NCBI GenBank assembly: GCA_052143535.1
Contig: JBKQSS010000075.1
Location: forward strand, 1-64,000
Length of the DNA: 64,000 nucleotides
Source of the DNA: JADGRA01 sp052143535
GTDB taxonomy: Bacteria > Myxococcota > Myxococcia > Myxococcales > Myxococcaceae
Direction: 5' to 3'
In this document: positions 42,039 to 50,542 of the stretch, in pieces
Layout: each line of letters begins with the position of its first letter
Numbering within the stretch: the first letter of the stretch is position 1
Position numbers and translations under genes: made by a program
The notes under the pieces: model-generated
Told to the model about the DNA's origin: nothing
The model's input: only the letters and a program-made list of their open reading frames with translations
Database searches by the model: none

Positions 42039-43070
42039 GTGCAATTGACCCTGACGGACCCAACTCCTGCGCCCGAGACTGCCTTGTGGCCTTGGGAGCG
42101 GTGGATTCTCCCGCTTTTGAACGACGAGCGGGACCTGCCGTTTGTGCGCCTTTCGCTGAAGCTGCTCTGCATCAACGTCCCCCTGGCCGTACTGCTCTAC
42201 GTCCCAGGCGTGTACCGGTGGTGGCTTGGGGCCAGCTACTTCCTGCTCAGCAGCGCGCTCTTTTTGGGGCCCTTCATTCTCATGCTGCACAACACCTCGC
42301 ACCGGCCGCTCTTCAAGCGCCCGTACCGAGTCCTCAACCTCCTCGTCCCTTGGGCCTTGGGGCCCTTTTTCGGCGAGACGCCGGATTCGTACTTCGCGCA
42401 CCACGTCGGCATGCACCACGCCGAGAACAACCTCGCCGATGACTTGAGCTCGACGCTGCGGTTTCGCCGCGACAGCTTCCCGCACTTCCTGCGCTACTTC
42501 TCTCGCTTCTTCTTCTTCGGGTGGGCCGAGCTGACCCGGTACCACTGGACGAGGAAGCGCTACAAAATGCTCCGCCGCTTTTGGCTCGGCGAGCTCTCCT
42601 TCTACGTCCTGGTGGCGGTGCTTGCCTGGCAGAACTTCTACCCGACGCTATGGGTGTTCATCATCCCGTTCGTCTTCACCCGGGTGATGATGATGTGCGG
42701 CAACTGGGCCCAGCACGCCTTCGTCGACCTGTCGACCCCGGAGAGCCCCTACCGGAACAGCATCACCTGCGTGAACTCGTCCTACAACCACAAGTGCTTC
42801 AACGATGGCTACCACATCGGCCACCACGTGAAGCCCACCATGCACTGGACCGAGATGCCGGGCGACTTTCTTCAGAACGTCGACCGCTACCGAAGCGAAA
42901 ACGCCATCGTCTTCCGTAAACTCGACTACTTCAGCATTTGGGCGCTGTTGATGGCGCGGCAGTACGGCGTGCTCTCGCGCTACTACGTCGAGCTCGACGT
43001 CGCCCGGCCCAAGAGCAAGCCGGAGATTGTAGCGCTCCTTCGCTCGCGGACTCAGCAGCAGCCCGCCTGA
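42039..43070 (+). CDS. Membrane fatty acid desaturase-like protein
   Basis: The 343-residue protein has four to five membrane helices and the histidine clusters of membrane di-iron desaturases and hydroxylases: HNTSHRP (about residue 87), HHVGMHHAENN (about 124-134) and YHIGHHVKP (about 265-275). These bind the diiron centre. GTG at 42039 gives a normal start. It converges with a second desaturase gene of a different subgroup. The substrate could be a fatty acid, sterol or carotenoid; sequence alone does not decide. Confidence 0.85.
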   Translation: MQLTLTDPTPAPETALWPWERWILPLLNDERDLPFVRLSLKLLCINVPLAVLLYVPGVYRWWLGASYFLLSSALFLGPFILMLHNTSHRPLFKRPYRVLNLLVPWALGPFFGETPDSYFAHHVGMHHAENNLADDLSSTLRFRRDSFPHFLRYFSRFFFFGWAELTRYHWTRKRYKMLRRFWLGELSFYVLVAVLAWQNFYPTLWVFIIPFVFTRVMMMCGNWAQHAFVDLSTPESPYRNSITCVNSSYNHKCFNDGYHIGHHVKPTMHWTEMPGDFLQNVDRYRSENAIVFRKLDYFSIWALLMARQYGVLSRYYVELDVARPKSKPEIVALLRSRTQQQPA

Positions 43071-43198
43071 AGCGTCGCCTTCCTCGAAGCCGACGTCCAG
43101 AAGAGCGTCGGGAAGCTTCGCGGCCTAAGCCCCGCGCCTTCTAAAAAGGACGCTAGTCCACGCCCTTGGGGTGACGATTGCGGGAAGGGAACCGTCGA

Positions 43199-43219
43199 GG
43201 CCCGGAGAGAGCCCGGGCC
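43199..43219. terminator. Hairpin between convergent desaturase genes
   Basis: GGCCCGG and CCGGGCC (7-bp perfect stem, 7-base loop) lie two bases before the stop of the minus-strand desaturase and about 130 bases after the plus-strand one. No T run follows. Confidence 0.4.
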
Positions 43220-43221
43220 CG

Positions 43222-44193
43222 TCAGACTCGGGCGGCGTTGACGCCTGCTTCGCTTGCGTCCACCGAGGCGGTCACCAAACCGTCGACCAGCTTTGGGTCG
43301 TCGTACGGGGCGCGCCCAATCTGCCGGGTGCCCATCGAAGGAACGAGGGGTGCCAGCAGGTAGCTCCGCGCACACCAACCCCAGAAGTCCCGCTGCACCA
43401 GCTCGGGGTGGATTTGGGCCGCCACCTTCGCATGCAGCGAAGGCAGCGAGCTCCAGTGGGCTCCCGGTGTCTCGTGGTGCGCGGTGTGGAGGCCGTTGTT
43501 GAAAAGGAAGTAGTTAATCGCCCGACCGGTGAAGGTCCGCGAATGGTTGTGCTCGCTCCAGGGGTCGGTGTGGACGTGCTGGATGTAGTTGAAGAACATG
43601 ATGGTCCACAGCGCGAACACCGCCGGGATGGCGAACATCAGCAGCCACACCCTGAAGCCCTGCTTCCAGCCATGCAGCCCCACTGCCAGGGCAATCAGCG
43701 CAAGGTGGATTCCGACGAAGACGACGTACTGGCGGATGATTTCCCAGAAGAGCGCTGGTTTTGTCGCCCGAGCCTTGCGGATGTACTCGTTGGTGGGGGT
43801 GGACTGGAACACGGCGGCGATGAAAGGGAAGGCGAAGGCCATCGGGAAGTGATGGTTCTTCGTGTAGCGCCAGGTGATGGTGGCATCGCCCGCGCGGTTG
43901 ACGAACTTGTGGTGGTTCAGGTTGTGGGTCGGGACCCAGGCGAAGGTCGGGTACCCGTAGAAAATGCTCAGCCACTGGCCAAAAATGGAATTGAGCCGTC
44001 GGCTCTTGAAGGTCTGGCAGTGGTTGTGGTTGTGGGCGATGACCCCGGCCGAGAGGGCCAGGTAGCAGCTCAACGGCCACAACCAGCTGGCCAGGGAAGG
44101 CCAGACGTATGGCGTGAGGGCGACAAGCGGCATTGCCACGGCCCATGCCATGGTGCGTCTGTCGGCGGAGTTGCGAAGAAGCATGGGCGCCAT
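43222..44193 (-). CDS. Membrane fatty acid desaturase
   Basis: The 323-residue protein carries the three desaturase histidine boxes HNHNHCQTF, HNLNHHKFV and HTAHHETPGAHWSSLP, with four membrane segments between them. It is of the acyl-lipid or acyl-CoA desaturase class that introduces a cis double bond using O2 and reduced ferredoxin or cytochrome. ATG at 44193 fits the family. The AT-rich region upstream (44194-44280) is shared with the divergent MacA-like gene and probably holds both promoters. Substrate and position of the double bond are unknown. Confidence 0.9.
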   Translation of the reverse strand: MAPMLLRNSADRRTMAWAVAMPLVALTPYVWPSLASWLWPLSCYLALSAGVIAHNHNHCQTFKSRRLNSIFGQWLSIFYGYPTFAWVPTHNLNHHKFVNRAGDATITWRYTKNHHFPMAFAFPFIAAVFQSTPTNEYIRKARATKPALFWEIIRQYVVFVGIHLALIALAVGLHGWKQGFRVWLLMFAIPAVFALWTIMFFNYIQHVHTDPWSEHNHSRTFTGRAINYFLFNNGLHTAHHETPGAHWSSLPSLHAKVAAQIHPELVQRDFWGWCARSYLLAPLVPSMGTRQIGRAPYDDPKLVDGLVTASVDASEAGVNAARV

Positions 44194-44280
44194 AGAGCAG
44201 AACTCTAACGGATTGGCAACTTCGGGTGTCTTGCTTCACTTGGGTAATTATTAGATGCCAGAACACAGGGTGACAGCGTT

Positions 44281-45690
44281 GTGAGCCCCTCCGAGAGTAC
44301 CTCCGCCGCCATGCCCGGCCTCATCGACGAAGCGCCCAGCCTGGCTGTGCGTTTTCGCCGCTGGCGCTGGCCGCTGGTCGGGCTGGCAGTCGCTGTCGCC
44401 GCCTTTGCCGGGTGGCGCGTCCTCAAGCGGCCGCCACCCCTCAACTACGAGACGACCAGCGTCGACCGGGGTCCAGTCATTGCCCGCATCACCGCCACCG
44501 GCGTCCTCTCGGCGCTGGTCACTGTCCAGGTGGGCGCTCAGGTGAGCGGCCAAATCACGCAGCTCCTGGTCGACTACAACTCGCCGGTGAAAAAGGGACA
44601 GCTCATTGCCCGGCTGGACCCGGTTTTTTACCAAGCGGGCGTGGACCAGGCGAGTGCCAACTTTGTGGCGGCTAAAGCCCAGGTGCAGAAGGCCGTCGTC
44701 CAGGAGTTGGACGCGAAACGCCAATACGACCGCACCGTGGCGCTCAAGCAGCGTGACCTCATGTCGCAGGCGGACCTCGACACTGCCGAGGCCACCTGGC
44801 GGGCGGCGGTTGCGCAGACCGGCACTGCCAAGGGACAGCTCGAACAGGCGCGTGCGCAGCTGAAGCAGGCCGAGGAAAACCTCCGCTATACCAACATCAA
44901 GTCGCCCATCGACGGGACGGTCATCTCTCGCAGTGTGGACGTCGGCCAGACGGTGGCCTCGTCCCTGGCCGCGCCCACCCTCTTCACCATCGCTGAAGAC
45001 TTGCGTCGGATGCAGGTGGACACCTCGGTCGCAGAGGCAGACGTCGGCAAGCTCCACGACGCGATGGAAGCCACCTTCCTGGTGGACGCCTACCCCAACG
45101 AGAAATTCTTGGGACGCATCCGCCAAATCCGCAATGCCCCGCAGACAGTGCAAAACGTCGTCACCTACGACGCCGTCATCGACGTGGCCAACCCCGACTT
45201 GAAGCTCAAGCCGGGAATGACGGCCAACAGCACGGTGGTGTACGCCGAGCGCCAGGACGCACTGCGGGTGCCGAACGCTGCTCTGCGCTTTCGGCCGCCT
45301 CCGGAGATGCTCGCGCTGTTGGGCGGGGCCCATCCGCACGCCGGGCCGGGGCGGGGCGGCGGAGCCGGGGGTGCGGGCGGCGCGCCGGCTCTGGGAGGAG
45401 CTGGTGGAGGGGGCAGGGGCGAAGCCGGCAGTGGCGGGGGCGGCGCTCAACGAAGTCCAACGCCACATTCACCCGCGGGTGCCTCAACCGTCACAGCGGA
45501 AGGACCGAAGACGGTGTGGGTGCTCCGCGACGGCAAGCCCATGCCGGTGCACATCACCACTGGCGTCTCGGACGGCACGCTGAGCGAGGTCACCGACGGC
45601 GCGCTGAAGCCAGGTGACCTCGTCATCACCGGCGTGGCCGGGACACCAGCGCCAGGAACGGCGGGCGGACCGCCGCGCCGTCTCTTCTAG
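44281..45690 (+). CDS. macA: MacA-like periplasmic adaptor of an ABC efflux system
   Basis: The 469-residue protein has one N-terminal membrane helix (WPLVGLAVAVAAFAGWRVL), a barrel-sandwich domain (TGVLSALVTVQVGAQVSGQI and IKSPIDGTVISRSVDVGQTV), a long alpha-helical hairpin and a beta-barrel domain. It should bridge the MacB pump and a TolC channel. It differs from standard MacA by a glycine-rich low-complexity insertion at about residues 349-400, between the barrel and the membrane-proximal domain. GTG at 44281 starts the frame. Three bases separate it from the ATPase gene, so it heads a macA-macB-permease operon. Confidence 0.9.
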   Translation: MSPSESTSAAMPGLIDEAPSLAVRFRRWRWPLVGLAVAVAAFAGWRVLKRPPPLNYETTSVDRGPVIARITATGVLSALVTVQVGAQVSGQITQLLVDYNSPVKKGQLIARLDPVFYQAGVDQASANFVAAKAQVQKAVVQELDAKRQYDRTVALKQRDLMSQADLDTAEATWRAAVAQTGTAKGQLEQARAQLKQAEENLRYTNIKSPIDGTVISRSVDVGQTVASSLAAPTLFTIAEDLRRMQVDTSVAEADVGKLHDAMEATFLVDAYPNEKFLGRIRQIRNAPQTVQNVVTYDAVIDVANPDLKLKPGMTANSTVVYAERQDALRVPNAALRFRPPPEMLALLGGAHPHAGPGRGGGAGGAGGAPALGGAGGGGRGEAGSGGGGAQRSPTPHSPAGASTVTAEGPKTVWVLRDGKPMPVHITTGVSDGTLSEVTDGALKPGDLVITGVAGTPAPGTAGGPPRRLF

Positions 45691-45693
45691 CGC

Positions 45694-46419
45694 ATGGCGT
45701 CCATCATCACCCTCGAGGACGTCACCAAGACCTACCAGATGGGAGACGTCGAGGTCCGCGCTCTGCGGGGTGTCCCGCTCGCCATCGAAAAGGGCGAGTT
45801 CGTGGCCATCATGGGCCAGTCCGGCTCGGGCAAGTCGACTCTGATGAATCTCATCGGGTGCCTGGACCGACCCACCACCGGCCGCTACTGGCTCGACGGA
45901 GTGGAGGTCTCGGGGCTGAGCCGCGATCAGCTGGCGAAGATTCGCAACCGCACCCTCGGTTTCGTCTTTCAGAGCTTCAACCTCTTGGCACGCACCTCGG
46001 CGCTGGAGAATGTCGAGTTGCCGTTGCTCTACGCGGGAATGAGCCGGCAGCAGCGCCACGCTCAAGCCCGGGCCTCGCTCGAGCGCGTTGGCCTCGGCGA
46101 CCGCATGCACCACACTCCGAGCCAGCTTTCCGGCGGCCAGCAGCAGCGGGTGGCCATCGCCCGGGCGCTGGTCAACGGTCCGCGGGTCATCCTCGCTGAC
46201 GAGCCCACCGGAAACCTGGACTCGCGGACCAGTGTCGAGGTGATGGCGCTCTTTCAGGAGCTCGGCCGAAGTGGCATCACCGTCGTACTCGTCACCCACG
46301 AGCCAGACGTCTCCACCTTTGCTGGGCGGGTGGTGGTGCTCAAGGACGGCCGGCTGCAGAGCGACCGCCGGCAGACGCCGGCACCGGCGGTGTTGCCACC
46401 GGACGAGGAAGCAGCGTGA
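45694..46419 (+). CDS. ABC transporter ATP-binding protein, MacB/LolD type
   Basis: The 241-residue ATPase contains Walker A GQSGSGKST, the Q-loop FVFQSFNLL, the signature motif LSGGQQQRVAIARAL and Walker B VILADEPTGNLDS with the MacB/LolD/FtsE-type TGNLDS. In this operon the ATPase and permease are separate genes, unlike E. coli MacB, where they are fused. The stop overlaps the permease start by four bases. It powers export by the MacA-like adaptor/permease complex. Confidence 0.95.
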   Translation: MASIITLEDVTKTYQMGDVEVRALRGVPLAIEKGEFVAIMGQSGSGKSTLMNLIGCLDRPTTGRYWLDGVEVSGLSRDQLAKIRNRTLGFVFQSFNLLARTSALENVELPLLYAGMSRQQRHAQARASLERVGLGDRMHHTPSQLSGGQQQRVAIARALVNGPRVILADEPTGNLDSRTSVEVMALFQELGRSGITVVLVTHEPDVSTFAGRVVVLKDGRLQSDRRQTPAPAVLPPDEEAA

Positions 46420-47633
46420 ACCTTCTGGAAGTCATCCGGGTTGCGCTGCGGGCGCTGATGCGGAACAAGCTGCGCTCGTTTCTCACCACGCTGGGAATGA
46501 TTTTCGGAGTAGGCGCGGTCATCGCGACGGTGGCCATCGGAGAGGGCGCGCGCTCGGCAGTCGAGGCTGCGTTCGCCTCGATGGGCACCAACCTCCTGGT
46601 GGTGCTTCCGGGAAGCACCAGCGTCGGCGGTGCCCGCGGCGGGAGCGGCACGCAGCCGACCCTCACCTGGGACGACTTGAAGGCCATTCGCACCGAGTTG
46701 CCCTCGGTGCGCTACGCGGTGGCGGTGCTCCGGTCCGGCTCGCAAGTCATCAGCGAGGATGCGAACTGGACCACCCAAGTCCAGGGCACCGAGCCGGACT
46801 TCTTCGAGATTCGCAACTGGCCGATGCTGGTGGGCACCCGCTTCACGCAGTCCGACGTGGACGCTGGAAGCAAAGTGGTGGTGCTCGGGGCGACCGTATC
46901 GGACAAGCTCTTCGGGCCCAACGCCAACCCGGTTGGACAGGTGGTGCGCATCCGCAACATCCCCTTCCAGGTAGTCGCGGTGGCCGACCGGAAAGGCCAA
47001 AGCGCCTTCGGTCAGGACTATGACGACGCCGTCTTCATTCCCCGCACAACGTACATGGCGAAAGTTCAAGGTGGCCTGCAGAAGTTTATCGCCGGGCAGA
47101 TTCTCATCACTGGCGTGACTGCTGAGCGGGCCGAAGCCGACGTCACCGCGCTCTTGAGGGACCGTCACAACCTCAAGGCTGGGGAGGACGACTTCTTCAT
47201 TCGCAACCTGGCCGAAGTGGCCAGCGCCCAGGAGGAGTCCAGCCGGACGGTGTCGCTCCTGCTGGCCATCGTCGCCGGGGTGTCCTTGCTGGTGGGGGGC
47301 ATCGGCATCATGAACATCATGCTGGTGAGCGTGACCGAGCGGACGCGGGAGATTGGAACGCGGATGGCCATCGGCGCGCGCGGCATGGACATCCTGATGC
47401 AGTTCCTGGTCGAGGCCGTCACCCTGGCGACGCTGGGAGGGATGCTGGGCATCGCGGCCGGCGTGCTCACCGCACGGTGGATGACGACGCTCTTCCACTG
47501 GCCGGTCCTCTTCCGGGCCGACGTCATCCTGGTGGCGGTGGTCTTCAGTGCCCTGGTGGGGGTGGCCTTCGGCCTCTACCCGGCGCAAAAGGCCAGCCGG
47601 CTCGACCCCATCGACGCCCTCCGCTACGAGTAA
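46416..47633 (+). CDS. MacB/FtsX-type ABC permease
   Basis: The 405-residue protein has an N-terminal helix (LTTLGMIFGVGAVIATVAIG), a large periplasmic MacB-PCD domain and three C-terminal helices with VGGIGIMNIMLVSVTERTRE, the FtsX/MacB core motif. It forms the membrane channel with the upstream ATPase. GTG at 46416 overlaps the ATPase stop. It ends four bases before the stop of the convergent TolC-like gene, so both transcripts meet here. Substrates of such systems are macrolides, peptides, glycolipids or lipoprotein-like molecules. Confidence 0.94.
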   Translation: MNLLEVIRVALRALMRNKLRSFLTTLGMIFGVGAVIATVAIGEGARSAVEAAFASMGTNLLVVLPGSTSVGGARGGSGTQPTLTWDDLKAIRTELPSVRYAVAVLRSGSQVISEDANWTTQVQGTEPDFFEIRNWPMLVGTRFTQSDVDAGSKVVVLGATVSDKLFGPNANPVGQVVRIRNIPFQVVAVADRKGQSAFGQDYDDAVFIPRTTYMAKVQGGLQKFIAGQILITGVTAERAEADVTALLRDRHNLKAGEDDFFIRNLAEVASAQEESSRTVSLLLAIVAGVSLLVGGIGIMNIMLVSVTERTREIGTRMAIGARGMDILMQFLVEAVTLATLGGMLGIAAGVLTARWMTTLFHWPVLFRADVILVAVVFSALVGVAFGLYPAQKASRLDPIDALRYE

Positions 47634-47637
47634 CCCC

Positions 47638-49023
47638 TTAGGGAAAGCGGCCGGCCGCCACCAGCAAGTCCAGCGCCGACTGACGGAGGGCGTCTTCAGC
47701 GATGACGGCCTGGGTCGCCGCGTCGCGGGCGGCCAGGAAAGCCTGGATGAGGTCGAGGTTGTTGCTGGCGCCGGCCTTGTAGGAAAGGTCCGCAAGCCGG
47801 TAGGTGTCCACTGCATAGGCGGCCGCTCGGCGGGCGTTGTCCAACGCGCGGACGCTGCGCTTCACCGAGTCGAACGACGTCCGGACGTCGGATAACACCT
47901 GACGACTGGTGCCCTCGAGGGTAATTTGGTTCTCCGCGAGCTGTGCCTCACGCTGGTGCGTGCGGCCGTAGCGGGCGCCGCCGTCGAAGATGGTCCAGCT
48001 GAGCTGCGCCTGAATTTGCCAGCCCCACTCCGGAAAGGGAGGCGTGGGTGGGTGCTGGAAGAGTGGCTCCCCGAGCAGATTCAAGGTGGGCAGGTATTCC
48101 ATCCAACTCATGTTGAGCGAGCGGTCGGCGGCCTTCACTTGCTCCTCGTTGAGACGGATGTCGGTGCGCTCTTTCGGGGCATCGGACAACGCCGCGTCGA
48201 GCCCGGGCAGCTGGGGGAAGTTGGGTGTCTCAGACGCGTCCACCGGGCCGGTGTCCCCGAGCAGCACGCCCAGGGCCTCCTGGGCATTGTAGAGACCCTC
48301 GTAGCTGGCCTGGAGGATGACCTCGGCGCTCTCCAGCGTTTGCGCGGCGCGCGCGGCGTCCACTTTGTTTCCCAGGCCGCCGGCGAGGCGCTTCTTGGCA
48401 TAGTCGAGCTGCGCCACGGCCGTGTCACGGGAGAGGACGTTGACTTCCACCTGACGCTTCTGGGCGATGAGCGCGATGTACGTCTTGGCGGTGTTGGTGG
48501 CAATGACCCGTCGGACATCTGCGCTGTTGTAGCGGGCCACCTCCACCTGGTCGCCGGCGCGGATGGCGTTGGCCCAGGCCGTGGGCGAAAGCAGCGGAAT
48601 GTTGAGCTGGATGTTTCCGGTCCACTGGTTCTGCGGATAGATGACGGTGTTCGGCCCGGCGATGGTGGCCTCCGTCCGGGAGCCGTCGAGATGGGTGAAA
48701 GCGACATTGGCCGCCAGGGTGGGGATGGACGCCGCCCGCACCTCCTCCATCAGGCCACGAATGCGGGCCACTTCCTGGAGTGCGGTGAGCGTGCTGGGGT
48801 TTCGTGCCAGGGCCTGGTCCACCGCCTGCTGAAAGCCGATGGACTGGACGACGGGAGTGACACCGTCCACCCCCCCGTCCAATGCCACCGCCGGCGTCCC
48901 CAGGGTTGGGTCCGGAGCAGAAGTCAGCCGGGGGAGGGGAAGCGGGGGTGCGGGCGGCAAGGGGACTTGAGCAGCAGCCTTCATCGCGAACAGCAACGCC
49001 AGAACGGCGGGCCAAAGGCGCAT
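47638..49023 (-). CDS. TolC-family outer membrane efflux channel
   Basis: The 461-residue protein has a signal peptide (MRLWPAVLALLFAMKAAAQ), a Pro-rich start and two OEP repeats with long helices (GFQQAVDQALARNPSTLTALQEV and ARYGRTHQREAQLAE are examples). The LSWTIFDGGARYG motif is the second repeat's signature. It should form a trimeric beta-barrel and alpha-tunnel for the adjacent MacAB-like pump. ATG at 49023 has GGAG six bases upstream. It is transcribed towards the macAB genes, divergently from the MarR-type regulator. Confidence 0.93.
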   Translation of the reverse strand: MRLWPAVLALLFAMKAAAQVPLPPAPPLPLPRLTSAPDPTLGTPAVALDGGVDGVTPVVQSIGFQQAVDQALARNPSTLTALQEVARIRGLMEEVRAASIPTLAANVAFTHLDGSRTEATIAGPNTVIYPQNQWTGNIQLNIPLLSPTAWANAIRAGDQVEVARYNSADVRRVIATNTAKTYIALIAQKRQVEVNVLSRDTAVAQLDYAKKRLAGGLGNKVDAARAAQTLESAEVILQASYEGLYNAQEALGVLLGDTGPVDASETPNFPQLPGLDAALSDAPKERTDIRLNEEQVKAADRSLNMSWMEYLPTLNLLGEPLFQHPPTPPFPEWGWQIQAQLSWTIFDGGARYGRTHQREAQLAENQITLEGTSRQVLSDVRTSFDSVKRSVRALDNARRAAAYAVDTYRLADLSYKAGASNNLDLIQAFLAARDAATQAVIAEDALRQSALDLLVAAGRFP

Positions 49024-49184
49024 GGAATTCTCCGAACTCCGGGAAACAACCGAGGGTGAGGTCCGCCGACCGACAACCGGACGCTGACGCAGCTCAGCGC
49101 AGCCGGCCGCCGAAGGGCGCAGGGCCTCCGCTTGCCTCTGGCGCAGGGGCGGGAGGGCGGAGAGTCGGCACATGGGGGGCTGTA

Positions 49185-49736
49185 ATGCTCAGCGACGAAA
49201 TCAATTGCAACCTCAACGAATCCGGGCTCACCTCCCGCCCCTCCGCCGTGCGTCCTTCGTCGCCGAGCGTCGTTGCCGGTCAGCTGGCCGAGTTCGAGCA
49301 GCTGGCGGGGCTCATCGCTCAGGCCCGCCGCAGAGTATGGAGCGGCGTGGCACGTGTCCTAGCCCCGGAAGGGGAGTCCGTCCTCGGCTGGGCGGTGGTG
49401 GGGACGCTTGCTCGCCTCGGGCCGCAGAGCCAGCGCGACCTAGCCGACATCATCGGCCAGCACCCCGCCGGCATCTCGCGGCAGCTGGCGGAGCTGGACG
49501 CTGCCAAACTTACCACCCGCACCCTCGATGCCCGAGACCGCCGCTGTCGCCTGGTTGCGCTCACGCCGAGCGGCCGACGCTGGCACCGCCATTGGCGACC
49601 GCGCGTCCTGGCGGCGGTGCGCGACGTCCTCGGTGTGCTCGACGGAGTGGAGCGCGAGGGGCTTCAGGCGCTGTTGGAGAAGGTGCTCGCCTCGCAGCCT
49701 ATACTGGCGCGAGCACGTCGCAGGACGCTCCGGTAG
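49185..49736 (+). CDS. MarR-family transcriptional regulator
   Basis: The 183-residue protein has the winged-helix of MarR regulators: AVVGTLARLGPQSQRDLADIIG, the recognition helix region PAGISRQLAELDAAK and the wing RTLDARDRRCRLVALTPSG. The N-terminal 50 residues are extended and low in complexity. ATG at 49185 follows GGGGGG by five bases; the long frame upstream overlaps the TolC promoter region and is not used. As a divergent neighbour it probably represses the TolC-type gene and perhaps the MacAB operon in response to a drug-like ligand. Confidence 0.88.
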   Translation: MLSDEINCNLNESGLTSRPSAVRPSSPSVVAGQLAEFEQLAGLIAQARRRVWSGVARVLAPEGESVLGWAVVGTLARLGPQSQRDLADIIGQHPAGISRQLAELDAAKLTTRTLDARDRRCRLVALTPSGRRWHRHWRPRVLAAVRDVLGVLDGVEREGLQALLEKVLASQPILARARRRTLR

Positions 49737-49777
49737 TCTCCAACTCGCCTCCTTCTCTCGCCTGGAGACCACCCGTT

Positions 49778-50146
49778 ATGGACCCTTCCTCCCTCAGCCG
49801 TCCGCTGTCCACCGTTCCGTTGGCCATGGTGACCACTGCTTTCGAGCTCCCGGGGCACCGGGTGGTGCGCAATCTCGGCATTGTCCGCGGCATCGTGGTG
49901 CGCTCGCGGAGCATCGTCGGGAGCTTCTTTGCCGGGCTTCAGACACTCTTCGGAGGCAACATCACGCTGTGGAGCGAGATGTGCGAGCTCGCCCGCCGCG
50001 AGGCCTTCGAGCGTATGGCGCTCCATGCACGGGCGGTGGGCGCCAACGCCGTCATCGGCGCGGCCTATGACGCGACGGAGATTGGGCAGGGAGTCACCGA
50101 GGTGCTGTGCTACGGCACGGCGGTGGTGGTGGAGTCCGCTCCCTAG
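49778..50146 (+). CDS. YbjQ (UPF0145/DUF74) family protein
   Basis: The 122-residue protein has the YbjQ signature VTTAFELPGHRVVRNLGIVRGIVVRSRS, then ELARREAFERMALHARAVGANAVIGAAYD and a final strand CYGTAVVV. YbjQ proteins form pentamers of unknown function and have been suggested to bind metals. ATG at 49778 gives standard length. It follows the MarR gene by 41 bases and overlaps the convergent small membrane protein gene by four bases. Confidence 0.9.
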   Translation: MDPSSLSRPLSTVPLAMVTTAFELPGHRVVRNLGIVRGIVVRSRSIVGSFFAGLQTLFGGNITLWSEMCELARREAFERMALHARAVGANAVIGAAYDATEIGQGVTEVLCYGTAVVVESAP

Positions 50147-50514
50147 CGCAGCCGGTACCAATTCCAAGCGGCTGCTCCGCCGATGAGTGCCGGTACGAGG
50201 AGCATGGTCGGTTGCCACCAACCGAGATGGGCCCAGGCTACGCTCTGCGTCGCGGCCACCGCGAGGAAGCCCCACAAGGCCCAACGGCGCATCCACCACC
50301 ACAGCGTCACCAGGAAGAGGATAGCCAACAGCGAGGTTGCCAGAATGAAGGCGGACAGCCAGGGGGCGCCGACGGAAGCGCCCAACTTCCGGTAGTCTGG
50401 ACCGAAGGAGAAGGCGAAGGCCTGCAGCGCCGCCAAAAAGCCGACCGCACAGGCCAAGGTGAGGCTGACGGACGGACGGCGCGGTTTGGGCGAAGGCGGC
50501 GGGGGGAGGTCCAT
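50143..50514 (-). CDS. Hypothetical four-helix membrane protein
   Basis: The 123-residue protein begins MDLPPPPSPKPRRPS and has four hydrophobic segments: LTLACAVGFLAALQAFAFS, LSAFILATSLLAILFLVTLW, WALWGFLAVAATQSVAW and LLVPALIGGAAAWNWY. It is strongly basic at the N-terminus, which should face the cytosol. I do not recognise a family. ATG at 50514 with GGAGG just upstream is clear. It is the third gene of the phaZ transcript and converges on the YbjQ gene. Confidence 0.55.
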   Translation of the reverse strand: MDLPPPPSPKPRRPSVSLTLACAVGFLAALQAFAFSFGPDYRKLGASVGAPWLSAFILATSLLAILFLVTLWWWMRRWALWGFLAVAATQSVAWAHLGWWQPTMLLVPALIGGAAAWNWYRLR

Positions 50515-50542
50515 ACCGACGTCGCCGGTGCTAGCACAGGGG

